Of a stretch of 64,000 nucleotides of DNA, positions 27,843 through 36,468 are shown piece after piece. Position 1 is the stretch's first letter. Every line of letters starts with the position of its first letter. The translations under genes were made by a program, and so were the position numbers. This DNA is from Zeimonas sp046347945 (lineage in GTDB: Bacteria; Pseudomonadota; Gammaproteobacteria; Burkholderiales; Burkholderiaceae_E), in NCBI GenBank assembly GCA_046347945.1, contig JAXMFB010000010.1, positions 62,001-126,000 of the forward strand. Reading direction: 5' to 3'. The notes beneath the pieces are model-generated. The model was given only the letters and a program-made list of their open reading frames with translations, did no database searches and was not told the DNA's origin.

Positions 27843-29282
27843 ATGTTCCAGCCTGCTCCGCGTGCCACCAAGATCGTCGCCACCCTCGGTCCCGCTTCGA
27901 GCGATCCGGCGGTGCTCGAGCGGATGTTGCGCGCCGGGGTCAACGTCGTCAGGGTGAACTTCTCGCACGGCACGGCGGCCGAGCACACTGAAACCGTGCG
28001 CCGCGTGCGCGAGATCGCCGAGCGCGTCCGGCAAAGCGTCGGCGTGCTGGCCGACCTGCAGGGCCCGAAGATCCGCATCGGCAAGTTCGCCGACGGCAAG
28101 GTCACGCTCGCCGCCGGCGACCGCTTCACCTTCGACGTCGACAGCGCGCCGGGCGACAAGGAGCGGGTCGGCCTCGACTACCCGGAACTGGTCAACGACG
28201 TGAAGCCCGGCGATACGCTGCTGCTCGACGACGGCCGGATGATGATGCGCGTGGAGCGCACCACTGCGCAGGCGATCGAGTGCACGGTGATGCAGGGCGG
28301 CGCGCTGTCGAACCGCAAGGGGATCAACCGGCAGGGCGGTGGGCTGTCGGCGCCGGCGCTCACGTCGAAGGACATGGAAGACATCCGGACCGCGATCGGC
28401 TTCGCGGCCGACTTCATCGCGGTGTCGTTCCCCAAGAGCGCCGCCGACATGTACATGGCGCGCGAACTGACGCGCGCCAGCGGCGGGCGCGCCCTGATGA
28501 TCGCGAAGATCGAGCGCTTCGAGGCGATCGGCAACCTCGAAGAGATCCTGAAGGCCTCCGACGGGATCATGGTCGCGCGCGGCGACCTCGCCGTCGAGGT
28601 CGGCGACGCGGCAGTGCCGGCACTGCAGAAGCGCATGATCCGCATGGCCAAGGAACTCAACAAGGTCACGATTACCGCCACGCAGATGATGGAATCGATG
28701 ATCGAGTCGCCGGTGCCCACCCGCGCCGAGGTGTCCGACGTGGCCAATGCCGTGCTCGACGGGACCGACGCGGTGATGCTGTCGGCCGAGACGGCCGCCG
28801 GCAAGTACCCGGTCGAGACGATCGAGGCGATGGCACGCGTGTGCGTCGAGGCCGATCGCTCCGAGGTCAAGCCGCTGGACGCGGCGTTCCTGAACCGGAC
28901 GTTCACGCGCATCGACCAGACGATCGCGATGAGCGCGCTGTTCGTCGCGCACCACATGAAGGTGAAGGCGGTGGTGTCGTTGACGCAGTCCGGATCGACC
29001 GCATTGTGGATGTCGCGGATCGATTCGGGCGTGCCGATCTACGCGCTCACGCCCGAGGAGGCGAGCCGGCGCCGGATGTGCCTGTACCGCGAGGTACACC
29101 CGATCGTGATGACGTATCACGCGCAGGAGCGCGAGGCCCTGCTGCTCGAGGCCGAGCAGCGCCTGGTCGACGCGGGAATCGTGGAGAAGGGTGACCTGAT
29201 CGTGCTCACGATCGGCGAGCCGATCGGCAAGTCGGGCGGCACGAATACGCTGAAGATCGTGCGGGTCGGGGAGCACGGCTGA
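27843..29282 (+). CDS. pyk: Pyruvate kinase
   Basis: A 479-residue enzyme. It starts with RATKIVATLGPAS and has the RVNFSHG motif, ADLQGPKIRIG, the catalytic-lysine block MIAKIERFEAI (around residue 220), and the signature ITATQMMESM followed by EVSDVANAVLDG. It produces pyruvate and ATP from phosphoenolpyruvate. ATG 27843 was chosen over an upstream in-frame ATG because the family starts a few residues before TKIVATLGP. A 160-bp gap with a terminator separates it from the PEP-CTERM gene. Confidence 0.96.
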   Translation: MFQPAPRATKIVATLGPASSDPAVLERMLRAGVNVVRVNFSHGTAAEHTETVRRVREIAERVRQSVGVLADLQGPKIRIGKFADGKVTLAAGDRFTFDVDSAPGDKERVGLDYPELVNDVKPGDTLLLDDGRMMMRVERTTAQAIECTVMQGGALSNRKGINRQGGGLSAPALTSKDMEDIRTAIGFAADFIAVSFPKSAADMYMARELTRASGGRALMIAKIERFEAIGNLEEILKASDGIMVARGDLAVEVGDAAVPALQKRMIRMAKELNKVTITATQMMESMIESPVPTRAEVSDVANAVLDGTDAVMLSAETAAGKYPVETIEAMARVCVEADRSEVKPLDAAFLNRTFTRIDQTIAMSALFVAHHMKVKAVVSLTQSGSTALWMSRIDSGVPIYALTPEEASRRRMCLYREVHPIVMTYHAQEREALLLEAEQRLVDAGIVEKGDLIVLTIGEPIGKSGGTNTLKIVRVGEHG

Positions 29283-29415
29283 GGGCGTATTTCCTCGTCG
29301 TGCCGCCGCGGTGGGCGATAATGCGAGGCTACGGGAAGTTCGCCGGGCTTCGCGGGAAAGGGGGGCGTCCGACGCCTGCGCGGGGCCGGGCCAGGTTTCA
29401 CTTGTGGAGGTCGTC

Positions 29416-30480
29416 ATGCCCCTCGTTTCGATGCGCCAGCTGCTGGACCATGCCGCCGAGAACGGCTACGGGATTCCGGCATTCAACGTCAACAACCTCG
29501 AGCAGGTGCAGGCGATCATGTCCGCGGCCGCCGAGCTCGATGCGCCGGTGATCATGCAGGCCTCGGCGGGGGCGAGGAAGTATGCCGGCGAGGCCTTCCT
29601 GAAGCACCTGATCCAGGCTGCCGTCGAGGCATACCCGAAGGTTCCGATCGTCATGCACCAGGACCACGGCCAGTCGCCGCAGGTCTGCCGCGGCGCGATC
29701 GACCTCGGCTTCTCGTCGGTGATGATGGACGGCTCGCTGCAGGAAGACGGCAAGTCGATCGCGACCTACGAGTACAACGTCGACGTGACGCGCAAGGTCG
29801 TCGACATGGCGCACGCGGTCGGCGTCACGGTCGAGGGTGAACTGGGTTGCCTCGGCTCGCTCGAGACGATGAAGGGCGACAAGGAGGACGGACACGGCGC
29901 CGAAGGCACGATGACCCGCGAGCAGCTGCTCACCGACCCCGAGCAGGCCGCCGACTTCGTGCGCAAGACCCAGGTCGACGCGCTGGCCATCGCCATCGGC
30001 ACGAGCCACGGCGCCTACAAGTTCTCGCGCAAGCCGACCGGAGACATCCTCGCGATCTCGCGCATCAAGGAGATCAATGCGCGCATCCCGAACACCCATC
30101 TGGTGATGCACGGCTCGTCGTCGGTGCCGCAGGAACTGCTGGCCGAGATCCGCAAGTACGGCGGCGACATGAAGGAAACCTACGGGGTGCCGGTCGAGGA
30201 GATCCAGGAGGCGATCAAGTACGGCGTGCGCAAGATCAACATCGACACCGACATCCGGCTGGCGATGACGGCGGCGATCCGGCGGTTCTTCGTCGAGAAC
30301 CCGTCGAAATTCGATCCGCGCGAGTACCTGAAGCCCGCCACCGCGGCGGCGAAGGCGATCTGCGTGGCGCGCTATCGCCAGTTCGGCTGCGAGGGGCAGG
30401 GCAGCCGCATCCAGCCTGCCGCACTGTCGGTGATGATCGATCGCTATCGCAAGGGCGAGCTCGCGCAGGTCGTCACCTGA
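29416..30480 (+). CDS. fba: Fructose-1,6-bisphosphate aldolase, class II
   Basis: The 354-residue enzyme has IPAFNVNNLEQ, the zinc ligands in VMHQDHGQSP (around residues 80-86) and in HGSSSVP, and GVRKINIDTDIRLA. It matches the Calvin-cycle subtype common in betaproteobacteria. TGGAGG lies 5 nt upstream of the ATG. A GATAAT in the leader (29317-29322) may be part of its own promoter. It interconverts fructose bisphosphate with triose phosphates. Confidence 0.95.
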   Translation: MPLVSMRQLLDHAAENGYGIPAFNVNNLEQVQAIMSAAAELDAPVIMQASAGARKYAGEAFLKHLIQAAVEAYPKVPIVMHQDHGQSPQVCRGAIDLGFSSVMMDGSLQEDGKSIATYEYNVDVTRKVVDMAHAVGVTVEGELGCLGSLETMKGDKEDGHGAEGTMTREQLLTDPEQAADFVRKTQVDALAIAIGTSHGAYKFSRKPTGDILAISRIKEINARIPNTHLVMHGSSSVPQELLAEIRKYGGDMKETYGVPVEEIQEAIKYGVRKINIDTDIRLAMTAAIRRFFVENPSKFDPREYLKPATAAAKAICVARYRQFGCEGQGSRIQPAALSVMIDRYRKGELAQVVT

Positions 30481-30537
30481 AGCGCGGCCGCGCGTTTGCG
30501 GGACAATGGGCCACTCGATGCCCGACGGAGCGCGACG

Positions 30538-31416
30538 ATGCCCGAACTGATCATCGACGCCCGGCCGGCCGACCTCGGCCACGGCCTGGCGGTGCGGCGC
30601 GTGCTGCCGTTCGCCCGGCGCCGCATGGTCGGGCCGTTCGTCTTCCTCGATCACGCCGGACCGGTGACGTTCGAGCCGTCGATCGGGCGCAAGGCGGACG
30701 TGCGTCCGCATCCGCACATCGGCCTGTCGACGGTCAGCTACCTGCTGAGCGGTGCGGTCACGCATCGCGACAGCCTCGGCGTCGAGCAGGTGATCCGCCC
30801 GGGCGACGTCAACTGGATGACCGCGGGACGCGGCATCTCGCATTCCGAGCGCTTCGAGGACCCCTCGGCGTTCGCCGATCCCGGCATCGAACTGCTGCAG
30901 TCGTGGGTGGCGCTACCCGAGGCGGACGAGGAGACCGATCCTGCGTTCGACCACTATCCGGCGCGCGTGCTGCCCGAGGGGCGCGACGCAGGCGTCTGGA
31001 TGCGCCTGATCGCCGGGGAGGCGTACGGCCTGAAGAGCCCGGTGACGACGCGTTCGCCGTTGTTCTGCCTGCACGCGACGCTGGATCCGGGCGCACGGCT
31101 CGCGATGCCGGAAGGCCACGCCGAGCGCGCCGCGTACGTGGTCGCGGGGCGCATCGAGCACGAGGGCGTCCAGTACCGCGTCGGGCAGATGCTGGTGTTC
31201 GGTGCCGCCGAGGAGCCGTTGCTGCGCGCGAGCGAGGCATCGACGCTGCTGCTGCTGGGCGGCGAACCGCTGGGCGAACGGCACATCTGGTGGAACTTCG
31301 TGTCCTCGCGCAGGGAGCGCATCGAGCAGGCGAAGGCCGACTGGAAGGCCGGTCGGATCGCGCTGCCGCCCAACGACGCAGGCGAGTTCATCCCGCTGCC
31401 CGAAGACCGGCGCTGA
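30538..31416 (+). CDS. Pirin family protein
   Basis: A 292-residue bicupin. The N-terminal cupin has PFVFLDHAGP, RPHPHIGLSTVSYLLSG and the metal-ligand pair in TAGRGISHSE, which fit the His/His/His/Glu iron site of pirins. Some pirins are quercetin dioxygenases, others regulatory; the substrate here cannot be assigned. The gene follows fba by 57 bp and may be transcribed with it. Start at 30538 fits the family N-terminus. Confidence 0.9.
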   Translation: MPELIIDARPADLGHGLAVRRVLPFARRRMVGPFVFLDHAGPVTFEPSIGRKADVRPHPHIGLSTVSYLLSGAVTHRDSLGVEQVIRPGDVNWMTAGRGISHSERFEDPSAFADPGIELLQSWVALPEADEETDPAFDHYPARVLPEGRDAGVWMRLIAGEAYGLKSPVTTRSPLFCLHATLDPGARLAMPEGHAERAAYVVAGRIEHEGVQYRVGQMLVFGAAEEPLLRASEASTLLLLGGEPLGERHIWWNFVSSRRERIEQAKADWKAGRIALPPNDAGEFIPLPEDRR

Positions 31417-31463
31417 CCGGCCGCTTGCCGGTTGCGGGGCGCGCGGGTTGCGCAGGCCCCGGC

Positions 31464-31775
31464 TCAGCCTTCGATCGTCTCGCCCAGCGCGTTGTCGACA
31501 ACGAGCGGCGTTTCGAAATACTGCAGCGTCGGCACGCTGCCGTACCTGTCCATCACGCGCTGGCGCCACGCGGCGTCGTGCGCGGCCTCGGCGGCGGCGC
31601 GGGTCTTCCACAGGTACAGCGCACCCGTGCGCGAGTTCGCCGGGTCGTAGAGGAAGGTCTTTCGGATCAGGTCGGGATTGCGGCGCCACGCGGGCGCGAC
31701 GTCGCGCATCCCCTGGACGACCTCGGCGCGGGTCATTCCTTCAGGCAGGTCGAACATCACCACTTCGCTGATCAT
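31464..31775 (-). CDS. Small YdhR/monooxygenase-like ferredoxin-fold protein
   Basis: A 103-residue protein with a beta-alpha-beta pattern: MISEVVMFDLPEGMTRAEVV, then a helix, IRKTFLYDPANSRTGALYLWKT and a helix of Ala/His. This resembles YdhR-type putative monooxygenases in the dimeric alpha-beta barrel group. It is divergent from the hydroxypyruvate isomerase gene. Function unknown. Confidence 0.65.
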   Translation of the reverse strand: MISEVVMFDLPEGMTRAEVVQGMRDVAPAWRRNPDLIRKTFLYDPANSRTGALYLWKTRAAAEAAHDAAWRQRVMDRYGSVPTLQYFETPLVVDNALGETIEG

Positions 31776-31805
31776 CGCGCGTTCTCCTCGTTGGCGAGCC
31801 GCATC

Positions 31806-31833
31806 TTGCCACGCGGCATCGCGCGTCTATCAT
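31806..31833 (+). promoter_or_regulatory. Sigma-70-type promoter of hyi
   Basis: TTGCCA (31806-31811) and TATCAT (31828-31833) have a 16-bp spacer. Predicted start near 31840, about 34 nt before the hyi ATG. Confidence 0.55.
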
Positions 31834-31873
31834 GCGCATCGGGGAGCCGGACGCGCCCCGGCCAGGAGTCGCG

Positions 31874-32650
31874 ATGCCCAGGTTTGCCGCCAACCTTTCG
31901 CTGATGTACACCGAGCTGCCGTTCCTGCAGCGCTTCGAGGCCGCCGCTCGCGATGGCTTCCGCGCGGCCGAGTTCCTGTTTCCGTACGAGTTTGAAGCGG
32001 TCGAGCTCGCCGCGGCGCTGCGCGCGAGCGGCCTGCGGCAGGTGCTGTTCAACGCGCCTCCCGGCGACATGGCGGCCGGAGATCGCGGCACCTGCGGCCT
32101 GCCCGGCCGCGAGGACGAGTTCCGGGCCGGCATCGAGCGCGCGGTCGGCTACGCGGCCGCGCTCGAATGCCCGCGGTTGCACCTGATGGCCGGCGTCGCG
32201 GGCGACGACGCGCAGCGCGCGAGCCAGCGCGCGACCTATGTCGCCAACCTGCGCTGGGCGGCGAGGCGGCTCGCTCGCGAGGGCATCACCGCGCTGATCG
32301 AGCCGATCAACACGCGCGACGTGCCCGGCTACCTGCTCAACACGCAGGCCGATGCGCACGCGATCGTGGCCGAGGTCGGCGAGCCCAACCTCGAGGTCCA
32401 GATGGACCTCTATCACTGCCAGATCGTCGAGGGCGACGTCGCGACGAAGATCCGCCGCTACCTGGCAGGCGTCGGCCACATGCAGATCGCGGGCGTTCCC
32501 GAGCGCCACGAGCCGGACACCGGCGAGTTGAACTACCCGTACCTGTTCGCGCTCGTCGACGAGCTGGGCTACGAGGGCTGGATCGGCTGCGAATACCGGC
32601 CGCGCGGCGCGACCCGCGACGGGCTCGGCTGGATGGCGCGCTGGCGGTAG
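31874..32650 (+). CDS. hyi: Hydroxypyruvate isomerase family protein (TIM barrel)
   Basis: A 258-residue TIM-barrel sugar isomerase-like protein, the usual Hyi length. It starts with PRFAANLSLMYTELPFLQRF and contains VLFNAPPGDMAAGDRG, LIEPINTRDVPGYLLN, the metal-site QMDLYHCQI and a C-terminal WIGCEYRPRG. Hyi interconverts hydroxypyruvate and tartronate semialdehyde in glyoxylate metabolism; some relatives act on other oxo-sugars such as 2-oxo-tetronate. CAGGAG lies 5 nt upstream. It could link functionally with the serine-glyoxylate-type aminotransferase cluster at 7.6 kb. Confidence 0.85.
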   Translation: MPRFAANLSLMYTELPFLQRFEAAARDGFRAAEFLFPYEFEAVELAAALRASGLRQVLFNAPPGDMAAGDRGTCGLPGREDEFRAGIERAVGYAAALECPRLHLMAGVAGDDAQRASQRATYVANLRWAARRLAREGITALIEPINTRDVPGYLLNTQADAHAIVAEVGEPNLEVQMDLYHCQIVEGDVATKIRRYLAGVGHMQIAGVPERHEPDTGELNYPYLFALVDELGYEGWIGCEYRPRGATRDGLGWMARWR

Positions 32651-32707
32651 ACCCCCCACACGCAGTCCGGCGCGGCGCCGGCGCGCGCCGGAATGGCCCG
32701 GCGATCA

Positions 32708-32727
32708 GGCAAAATGGCGGTTTTGCC
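32708..32727. promoter_or_regulatory. Inverted repeat immediately upstream of purC
   Basis: GGCAAAA and TTTTGCC are a perfect 7-bp inverted repeat around TGGCGG, ending 12 bp before the purC ATG. The left arm includes CAAAAT, which could be a -10 box. It may be an operator or a leader hairpin that masks initiation; no binding protein is known from the sequence. Confidence 0.4.
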
Positions 32728-32739
32728 GGGGCACCCCCG

Positions 32740-33636
32740 ATGGCGGCCGTCTACCACTCGACCCTGCATTCGCTGCCGCTGCTGTCGCGCGGCAAGGTGC
32801 GCGACAACTATGCGGTCGGCGACGACCGGCTGCTCATCGTCACCACCGACCGGCTGTCGGCCTTCGACGTGATCATGGCCGACCCGATTCCCGACAAGGG
32901 GCGCGTGCTCAACCAGATGGCGCTGTTCTGGTTCGACCGGCTCGCCGACGTGGTGCCCAATCACCTGACCGGCGTCGATCCCGAATCGGTCGTTGCCGCC
33001 GACGAGCGCGATCAGGTGCGCGGCCGCTCGATGGTCGTCAAGCGACTGAAGCCGATCCTCGTCGAAGCGGTCGTGCGCGGCTACCTGATCGGCTCCGGCT
33101 GGAAAGACTACGTCGCGAGCGGCGCGGTCTGCGGCATCACGCTGCCCGCAGGGCTGCGAATGGCCGACCGGCTACCCGAGCCGATCTTCACGCCGGCCGC
33201 CAAGGCCGAACTCGGTGAGCACGACGAAAACATCGGTTTCGACGAGATGTCGGCGCGCATCGGTGCGCCGCTCGCAGACCGGATCCGCAGAATCAGCCTC
33301 GAGCTGTACCGGCGCGCGAGCGACTACGCGGCCACCCGCGGCATCATCATCGCCGACACCAAGTTCGAGTTCGGCCTCGACGCGCAGGGCGCGCTTCACC
33401 TGATGGACGAGGTGCTGACCGCCGACTCGTCGCGTTTCTGGCCCGCCGACGAGTGGCGACCCGGCATTTCGCCGCCGTCGTTCGACAAGCAGTTCGTGCG
33501 CGACTACCTCGAGACCGTGCCGGGCTGGAACAAGCGCCCGCCGCCGCCGCCGCTGCCGCGCGAGGTGATCGAGCAGACTGCCGCGAAGTATCGCGAGGCG
33601 CTGCGCCGGCTCACCGGCCAGGAACTCTCGGGCTGA
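32740..33636 (+). CDS. purC: Phosphoribosylaminoimidazole-succinocarboxamide synthase
   Basis: The 298-residue SAICAR synthetase shows LLSRGKVRDNY, TTDRLSAFDVIM, the LVEAVVRGYLIGSGWKDY block and IIIADTKFEFG with DEVLTADSSRFW. The length fits the betaproteobacterial and yeast-like form (about 300) and not the shorter E. coli form (237). It adds aspartate to CAIR in purine synthesis. purE follows after 41 bp, then purK, as an apparent operon. Confidence 0.96.
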   Translation: MAAVYHSTLHSLPLLSRGKVRDNYAVGDDRLLIVTTDRLSAFDVIMADPIPDKGRVLNQMALFWFDRLADVVPNHLTGVDPESVVAADERDQVRGRSMVVKRLKPILVEAVVRGYLIGSGWKDYVASGAVCGITLPAGLRMADRLPEPIFTPAAKAELGEHDENIGFDEMSARIGAPLADRIRRISLELYRRASDYAATRGIIIADTKFEFGLDAQGALHLMDEVLTADSSRFWPADEWRPGISPPSFDKQFVRDYLETVPGWNKRPPPPPLPREVIEQTAAKYREALRRLTGQELSG

Positions 33637-33677
33637 GGCGGCGCGGGCCCGATGCGATGGCCGACGGAGGATCGACG

Positions 33678-34169
33678 ATGAGCACGGCGCTGGTAGGCGT
33701 GTTGATGGGGTCGAACAGCGACTGGGAAGTGATGCAGCACGCGGTCTCGGTGCTGCGAGAGTTCCACGTGCCGTTCGAGGCGCGGGTCGTGTCGGCGCAC
33801 CGGATGCCCGACGACATGTTCCGCTACGCCGAGCAGGCCCGCGAGCGCGGGCTGCGGGCGATCATCGCCGGCGCCGGCGGCGCCGCGCACTTGCCGGGCA
33901 TGCTGGCGTCGAAGACGATCGTCCCGGTGCTCGGCGTGCCGGTGCCGTCGAAGTACCTGCGCGGCGAGGACTCGCTGCTGTCCATCGTCCAGATGCCGCG
34001 AGGCATCCCGGTGGCCACGTTCGCGATCGGCGAGGCCGGTGCGGCCAATGCCGCGCTGTGCGCCGTGGCCATGCTGGCCGGCACCGACGCTGCGCTGGCC
34101 GACCGGCTCGCGGCCTGGCGCGCGCGCCAGACCGAGTCGGCGCGCGCCATGACGCTGCCGGGCGCGTGA
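33678..34169 (+). CDS. purE: N5-carboxyaminoimidazole ribonucleotide mutase
   Basis: A 163-residue class I PurE with GVLMGSNSDWEVMQHA, VVSAHRMPD (catalytic His), AGAGGAAHLPGM and the VPSKYLRGEDSLLSIVQMPRG block, split here as conserved motifs. GGAGG lies 7 nt upstream of ATG 33678. Its stop overlaps the purK start (TGATG). It moves the carboxyl group of N5-CAIR made by PurK. Confidence 0.96.
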   Translation: MSTALVGVLMGSNSDWEVMQHAVSVLREFHVPFEARVVSAHRMPDDMFRYAEQARERGLRAIIAGAGGAAHLPGMLASKTIVPVLGVPVPSKYLRGEDSLLSIVQMPRGIPVATFAIGEAGAANAALCAVAMLAGTDAALADRLAAWRARQTESARAMTLPGA

Positions 34170-35413
34170 TGGCCGGCGCCGCGCCGACCCGGGCCGTGCA
34201 CTCGCCGCGGCTGCACCGGCCGCTGCCGCCGCTGCCGCCTGGCTCGTGGCTCGGCCTGCTCGGCGGCGGCCAGCTCGGACGCATGTTCTGCATGGCGGCG
34301 CAGAGCATGGGATATCGCGTCTGCGTGCTCGATCCCGGCGCCGACAGTCCGGCCGGCTCGGTTGCCGACCGGCACCTGCAGGCCGACTATCTCGACGAGC
34401 AGGCGCTTCGCGAGATCGCCGCGACCTGCCGCGCGACGACCACGGAGTTCGAGAACGTGCCGGCGCGCGCGCTCGAGTTCCTGGCCCTGCACGGCATCGT
34501 CAGCCCGGCCGCCGACAGCGTGGCCGTGGCGCAGGATCGCCGCGCCGAGAAGGCGTTCGTGCGCGAGTGCGGCCTCGACACTGCGCCCTACGTCGACGTG
34601 AGCTCGACCGACGACCTGCGTGCCGCGCCGGCCGACCTGTTCCCGGGCATCCTGAAGGTCGCGCGGCTCGGCTACGACGGCAAGGGGCAGGCGCGCGTGA
34701 CGTCGATCGCGCAGGCGCTCGAGGCGTTCGACCGATTCGGCGGCGTGCCCTGCGTGCTCGAGAAGCGGCTGTCGCTCGAGCTCGAGGTGTCGGTGGTGCT
34801 CGCGCGCGGCTTCGACGGCCACAGCGTGGCGTACCCGGTCGCCGAGAACGTTCACCGCGGCGGCATCCTCGCGGTCTCGACGGTTCCCGCGCGGATCTCG
34901 CAGGAACTCGGGGTGCGCGCGGTCGACGCGGCGCGCCGGATCGCCGACGCGTTGGACTACGTGGGCGTGCTGTGCATCGAGTTCTTCGTGCTGGACGACG
35001 GCAGCTTGCGCGTCAACGAGATGGCACCACGGCCGCACAACTCCGGCCACTACACGATCGATGCCTGCGTCACCAGCCAGTTCGAGCAGCAGGCGCGCGT
35101 GCTGGCGGGGCTGCCGCTGGGCTCGACGCACCAGCACCAGGCCGCAGTGATGCTCAACCTCCTCGGCGATTGCTGGTACCAGCCGCCGGGCGACGCGCAA
35201 CCCAGCCCCGCGCCACGCGAGCCCGACTGGACCGTCGTGCTGCGACATCCGGCCGCGAAGCTGCACCTGTACGGCAAGCGCGAGCCGCGTCCGGGCCGCA
35301 AGATGGGGCACGTGACGGTGCTGGCGGACGCGGTCGACGAGGCGGTTCGCGTGGCCGTGCAGATCGAACGCGAGCTCGGCATCGGCGGGCAGGGCGTGTC
35401 GATCCACCCCTGA
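34169..35413 (+). CDS. purK: N5-carboxyaminoimidazole ribonucleotide synthase
   Basis: A 414-residue ATP-grasp enzyme with LGLLGGGQLGRMF, TTEFENVP, KVARLGYDGKGQ, NEMAPRPHNSGHYT and a C-terminal KMGHVTVLA. It carboxylates AIR with bicarbonate and ATP. The start codon overlaps the purE stop by one base, so translation is coupled. A Pro/Arg-rich extension of about 25 residues precedes the first strand, which is longer than in E. coli PurK; an internal start is possible but none has a clear ribosome binding site. Confidence 0.95.
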   Translation: MAGAAPTRAVHSPRLHRPLPPLPPGSWLGLLGGGQLGRMFCMAAQSMGYRVCVLDPGADSPAGSVADRHLQADYLDEQALREIAATCRATTTEFENVPARALEFLALHGIVSPAADSVAVAQDRRAEKAFVRECGLDTAPYVDVSSTDDLRAAPADLFPGILKVARLGYDGKGQARVTSIAQALEAFDRFGGVPCVLEKRLSLELEVSVVLARGFDGHSVAYPVAENVHRGGILAVSTVPARISQELGVRAVDAARRIADALDYVGVLCIEFFVLDDGSLRVNEMAPRPHNSGHYTIDACVTSQFEQQARVLAGLPLGSTHQHQAAVMLNLLGDCWYQPPGDAQPSPAPREPDWTVVLRHPAAKLHLYGKREPRPGRKMGHVTVLADAVDEAVRVAVQIERELGIGGQGVSIHP

Positions 35414-35430
35414 ACCGGCAGGCGTCGCCC

Positions 35431-36426
35431 GTGGCCTCCAATCCGCGCCGGGCCGATGCGCAGGCGATCGACGAGGCCGCGCGGCGGCTCGCCGAAGGCG
35501 AGCTGGTGGCATTCCCGACCGAGACGGTCTACGGGCTGGGGGCCGACGCGGCGAACGAGGGCGCAGTGGCAGCGGTCTACCGGCTCAAGGGGCGCCCCGC
35601 CGGCCACCCGCTGATCGTGCACGTGCTCGATGCCAGGCAAGCGGCATGGTGGGCGCACTGGCCGGCCCGCGCGCAGCGTCTCGCCGAAGCGTTCTGGCCC
35701 GGCCCGTTGACCCTGATCCTCCGCCGCCGCGACGCGGCGCCCGCATTCGCCTGCGGCGGGCAGGCATCGATCGGCCTGCGCGCGCCCTCGCACCCCGTGG
35801 CGCGCGCCCTGCTGGCGGCTTTCGCCGTGCGCGGCGGCCACGGCATCGCGGCGCCGTCGGCGAACCGGTTCGGCCGCGTCAGCCCGACGCGCGCGGGGCA
35901 CGTGATCGACGATCTCGGCGACGACGCGCCGCTGGTGCTCGACGGCGGGCCCTGCGAGGTGGGCGTCGAGTCGACGATCGTCGACCTGACGCGCGACCGG
36001 CCGGTGCTGCTGCGGCCCGGCGGCATCGCGACCGCGCAGCTCGAAGCGGTGCTCGGCGAGCGCGTGCTCGCGCGCGATGCCGCGGCGCCGCGCGCTTCCG
36101 GCACCCTCGACGCGCACTATGCGCCGGTCACGCCGATCGAACTGGTGGACCGCGGAGAAATCGACGCGCGCATCGCGCAACTGCACGCCCGTGGCGAGCG
36201 GGTCGCGCTGTGGGCGCGTGCCGGCGCCGGCGTCGCCGCCGACGTTTCGCTGGCAATGCCCGCGGACCCGGAGCTGGCCGCGCGCAGCCTGTACGACGCG
36301 CTGCGCGCGCTCGACCGCTCGCACTGCCGGTGCATTCTGGTAGAGCGCGTGCCCGACGATGGTGCCTGGCACGCGGTGGCCGATCGGCTGCGCCGCGCGG
36401 CAACGGGATCGTCGGGCCGAACGTAG
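35431..36426 (+). CDS. tsaC: L-threonylcarbamoyladenylate synthase, long Sua5 form
   Basis: The 331-residue protein has the YrdC/TsaC domain (about 10-200) with EGELVAFPTETVYGLGADA, KGRPAGHPLIVHV, FWPGPLT and IAAPSANRFGRVSPT, then a linker and a C-terminal Sua5 domain (about 215-325). It makes threonylcarbamoyl-AMP for t6A37 tRNA modification. GTG 35431 was chosen; a CTG overlapping the purK stop at 35410 is the other option. The gene follows purK by 17 bp and may be in the pur operon. Confidence 0.9.
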   Translation: MASNPRRADAQAIDEAARRLAEGELVAFPTETVYGLGADAANEGAVAAVYRLKGRPAGHPLIVHVLDARQAAWWAHWPARAQRLAEAFWPGPLTLILRRRDAAPAFACGGQASIGLRAPSHPVARALLAAFAVRGGHGIAAPSANRFGRVSPTRAGHVIDDLGDDAPLVLDGGPCEVGVESTIVDLTRDRPVLLRPGGIATAQLEAVLGERVLARDAAAPRASGTLDAHYAPVTPIELVDRGEIDARIAQLHARGERVALWARAGAGVAADVSLAMPADPELAARSLYDALRALDRSHCRCILVERVPDDGAWHAVADRLRRAATGSSGRT

Positions 36427-36468
36427 CGCGCTCGCCTCGCGCCGGGCAGGTGCGCGCGTTTCGCGCGC

